From positions 1 through 5,837 of the forward strand of contig JAITNT010000167.1 of NCBI GenBank assembly GCA_031290295.1: a stretch of DNA of 5,837 bases, in the 5' to 3' direction. The notes under the pieces were generated by a model that worked only from the letters and a program-made list of their open reading frames with translations, searched no databases and was not told where the DNA came from. Position numbers and translations under genes: made by a program. This DNA is from Clostridiales bacterium (GTDB taxonomy: Bacteria > Bacillota > Clostridia > Christensenellales > DUVY01). This document shows, one piece after another, positions 4,135 to 5,837 of this stretch (positions are counted from its first letter, which is position 1; each line of letters starts with the position of its first letter).

Positions 4135-5073
4135 TTATACCGCGGCGGCTTTTGCGGCGCGCGCGGCTTCTCTTGCCAGTCTGCGCTTTTCTCTTGCGGC
4201 GGCCAGCCTTCTTTCCTTCTTTACGGTGCGTACGCGTTCCTTTTCCGTACGCTTCAAATGCGCGGCGCGCTCCTTAACGTACACCTTCTTGATCGCGCTG
4301 CGCGGGCTCGTGAATTTATACTCCCCGAGCGCCTTCATCAGCTTGGCGTTATCCGCGGTATACTCCGTCTCGAAGGACTTAGGGTCCTTCATACCGACAT
4401 AAAGCGTCTTTTCGGACAGCGCGTACAGAATACGCAGAACCTGATATTTATCGTAAGGCTTAGACGGTACGCAGTTGTACTCGCCCTTAGGATAATCGTT
4501 AACGCAGAACCTCTCGATAAGCTTTACCGCGTCAACAACGAACGTCGCCGAAAAAAGCTTGTTCTTGTCAAGCACAAGCTCCTTGCCCTCCGCGCCCCGC
4601 TTGATGATATCCATAAGGAAATTGTTCGGCGATTTCTTGCCGAAAACGTCGAAGAACCTCAATACGGTCGTAAATTTGTCCGCCCGGGCAAGCTGCGTAA
4701 TCATGTTCTTGGAATACCCGTAATCGGTTTTCGGCATAGTCTTACCGACGTCGGTTTCCTTTGCCGATACTACCGCTTGCGTGTAGTCGAACTCATAACC
4801 GGACCCGATAACGATGAGCTTGGGAATTTTGTACATAGAACATGCCGACTGCAAATTCTTGAACATAAGAATGTTGTTGTTAGCCGTATTATCGCCGTGC
4901 GCGTTAGCCATATGCACTACGGCGTCTACGCCCTTTATGTAGCGAATGACCGCTCCCATATCGGTAACGTCCAGCTCTTCGTGCGTAGGCGCGATAATCT
5001 CGTGCGTTTTGCGAAACTTGCGGTAAAAATGCTTACCGATAAATCCGCTTGCCCCTGTCAATAAAATTTTCAT
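4135..5073 (-). CDS. NAD(P)-dependent epimerase/dehydratase (extended SDR) with basic C-terminal tail
   Basis: A 312-residue extended short-chain dehydrogenase/reductase, the family that epimerises, dehydrates or reduces nucleotide sugars. The Rossmann dinucleotide motif TGASGFIG is at 6-13, DAVVHMAN at 50-57, the active-site Ser region IGSGYEF at 89-95, and the catalytic Y118-x3-K122 in YGYSK. LRFFDVFG (138-145) matches the substrate-binding core of the family. The substrate cannot be read from the sequence; surface glycan synthesis is the usual role. Residues 266-312 form a tail made almost wholly of Arg, Lys, Ala, Glu and Leu (for example KERRLAAAREKRRLAREAAR), absent from ordinary SDRs and probably helical. 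Start: ATG 5073 with AAGGAGGAA ideally spaced. It lies 44 nt after glnS and 39 nt before alaS, so likely co-transcribed with both. Confidence 0.9.
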   Translation of the reverse strand: MKILLTGASGFIGKHFYRKFRKTHEIIAPTHEELDVTDMGAVIRYIKGVDAVVHMANAHGDNTANNNILMFKNLQSACSMYKIPKLIVIGSGYEFDYTQAVVSAKETDVGKTMPKTDYGYSKNMITQLARADKFTTVLRFFDVFGKKSPNNFLMDIIKRGAEGKELVLDKNKLFSATFVVDAVKLIERFCVNDYPKGEYNCVPSKPYDKYQVLRILYALSEKTLYVGMKDPKSFETEYTADNAKLMKALGEYKFTSPRSAIKKVYVKERAAHLKRTEKERVRTVKKERRLAAAREKRRLAREAARAAKAAAV

Positions 5074-5117
5074 AAATTCCTCCTTGGGTAATTCTTATTT
5101 TAATCCGACATTTTACG

Positions 5118-5837
5118 TCAGGTTATTTTGTAGCTTTCCTTAAGCCCTACGATTTCGTTAAACACAAGCTCTCCCGGCAGCTTAGGGTCGCGGCAAAAAT
5201 ACGACAGCCGCATAAATTGATACGGCGCGAGCGCGAGCGCGGCTGCAAGCGATTTTTCGCCCTTTGCATTATTATACACCGTTTTTGAATTTTTGTTAAG
5301 TCTATCTGCGAAGTCCGTCACACCGTTTTCCGCGGGAGTAAGCAAATAATCGATTTTATTTACCGTAATATCCACGCTGTCGGCCGCCGATACCCAGTGG
5401 ATAACCCCTTTGACCTTCAATCCGCTCGTGTCCGAGCCGCTCCTGCTCTCGGGGTAGTGCGTACAGTACACGCATGTCACCGAACCGCCGCCGTCCGCGT
5501 CGAAGCGGTCGCACTTAACGATATATGCGCCTTTTAATCTCACAAGCCCGCCGGGGACAAGCCTGTGATATTTCGGCGGCGGGTCTATCATGAAATCCCC
5601 GCGCTCGATATAAATCTCGCGCGAGAACGTCACCCCGCGCGTAACGGCGGTTTCGTCGTTGGGATTATTCTCGAGCAGAACCGTCTCCGACACACCCTCG
5701 GGATAATCCGTGATAACGAGCTTAACGGGGTCGAGCACCGCCATAACGCGGGGGGCGGTACGGTTAAGCAAATCGCGGATGCAATGCTCCAGCAGTCCGC
5801 CGTCAACCTCGGAATTAGACTTGGCGACGCCGATTTT
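5118..5837 (-). CDS. glnS: Glutaminyl-tRNA synthetase, C-terminal part (5' end outside window)
   Basis: The frame is open from the right edge to TGA (5120-5118), giving the last 239 residues of a class I synthetase that charges tRNA-Gln. It begins KIGVAKSNSEVDGGLLEHCI, matching the segment just after the catalytic domain (E. coli KRIGVTKQ...). It continues with the diagnostic APRVMAVLDPVKLVI at the start of the anticodon-binding beta-barrels and the second-barrel signature GVIHWVSAADSVDI. The end, PGELVFNEIVGLKESYKIT, matches the PVFNRTVGLRDTW end of E. coli GlnRS. These words separate it from GluRS, which has an alpha-helical anticodon domain in bacteria. The HIGH and KMSKS motifs lie beyond the window. 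It is the first visible gene of the glnS-SDR-alaS run. A TTG at 5771 is internal, not the start. Confidence 0.95.
   Translation of the reverse strand, partial: KIGVAKSNSEVDGGLLEHCIRDLLNRTAPRVMAVLDPVKLVITDYPEGVSETVLLENNPNDETAVTRGVTFSREIYIERGDFMIDPPPKYHRLVPGGLVRLKGAYIVKCDRFDADGGGSVTCVYCTHYPESRSGSDTSGLKVKGVIHWVSAADSVDITVNKIDYLLTPAENGVTDFADRLNKNSKTVYNNAKGEKSLAAALALAPYQFMRLSYFCRDPKLPGELVFNEIVGLKESYKIT

Noticed and set aside
4258..5064. A 268-codon plus-strand open frame opposite the SDR gene
   Set aside because: It is fully antisense to a gene with clear family motifs and an ideal SD. Its Arg/Val/Leu-rich sequence reflects the complementary codon pattern.
1..5837. CRISPR array, tRNA or rRNA gene, or riboswitch
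   Set aside because: No regularly spaced repeats, no tRNA cloverleaf with a TTCGANNC arm, and no T-box core were seen. The leader of glnS, where a T-box would be expected, is outside the window.

Overview
The window looks like a piece of a low-to-mid GC Firmicutes (clostridial) chromosome, probably an uncultured gut-type lineage. The evidence is strong AGGAGG-type ribosome binding sites, good sigma-A-like promoters, a clostridial-style XRE regulator and lipoproteins with short signal peptides. I cannot place it to genus. It has two compositional halves. Roughly 1-2310 is visibly AT-rich and accessory in character. From 2314 to the right edge it is richer in G+C and carries housekeeping genes.

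Left part (1-693). A minus-strand gene running off the left edge (N-terminal 56 codons only) is transcribed divergently from a 103-residue XRE-family repressor (298-609). Their promoters are interleaved. The same 9-mer, TTGTATACT, supplies the -10 box of both, so the inverted repeat 203-211/239-247 is a natural operator candidate. The repressor gene ends before a perfect 17-bp stem terminator (653-693) that could work in both directions.

Gene-poor stretch (694-1070). Nothing here looks like an intact gene. It holds a short coding-like minus-strand remnant (689-805) and a 156-bp nested imperfect palindrome (828-983) resembling a MITE or intergenic palindromic repeat. Its arms carry a version of the dispersed motif TTTCGACAAGCTCAGAATGA.

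Lipoprotein cluster (1071-2241, minus strand). From a strong promoter (TTGACA-17-TATACA) with a 17-bp perfect palindrome in the leader, the order is a small gene broken by a one-base frameshift in an A6 tract, then two tandem paralogous 126-residue lipoproteins of unknown function. The paralogs differ at about 20 positions, and seven acidic residues of the upstream copy are non-acidic in the downstream copy. This regulated, surface-directed cluster is the most likely place for undescribed biology, but I cannot assign it a function.

Housekeeping operon (2314-5837, minus strand). The transcription order is the 3' part of a glutaminyl-tRNA synthetase gene (glnS), an extended SDR epimerase/dehydratase with an unusual Arg/Lys/Ala tail, and a complete alanyl-tRNA synthetase gene (alaS). 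The gaps are 44 and 39 nt. The AlaRS has only 593 residues: it keeps the catalytic, tRNA-binding and editing domains but lacks the C-terminal coiled coil and DHHA1 (C-Ala) domain. A GlnRS is itself uncommon in Firmicutes, most of which make Gln-tRNA by GatCAB transamidation.
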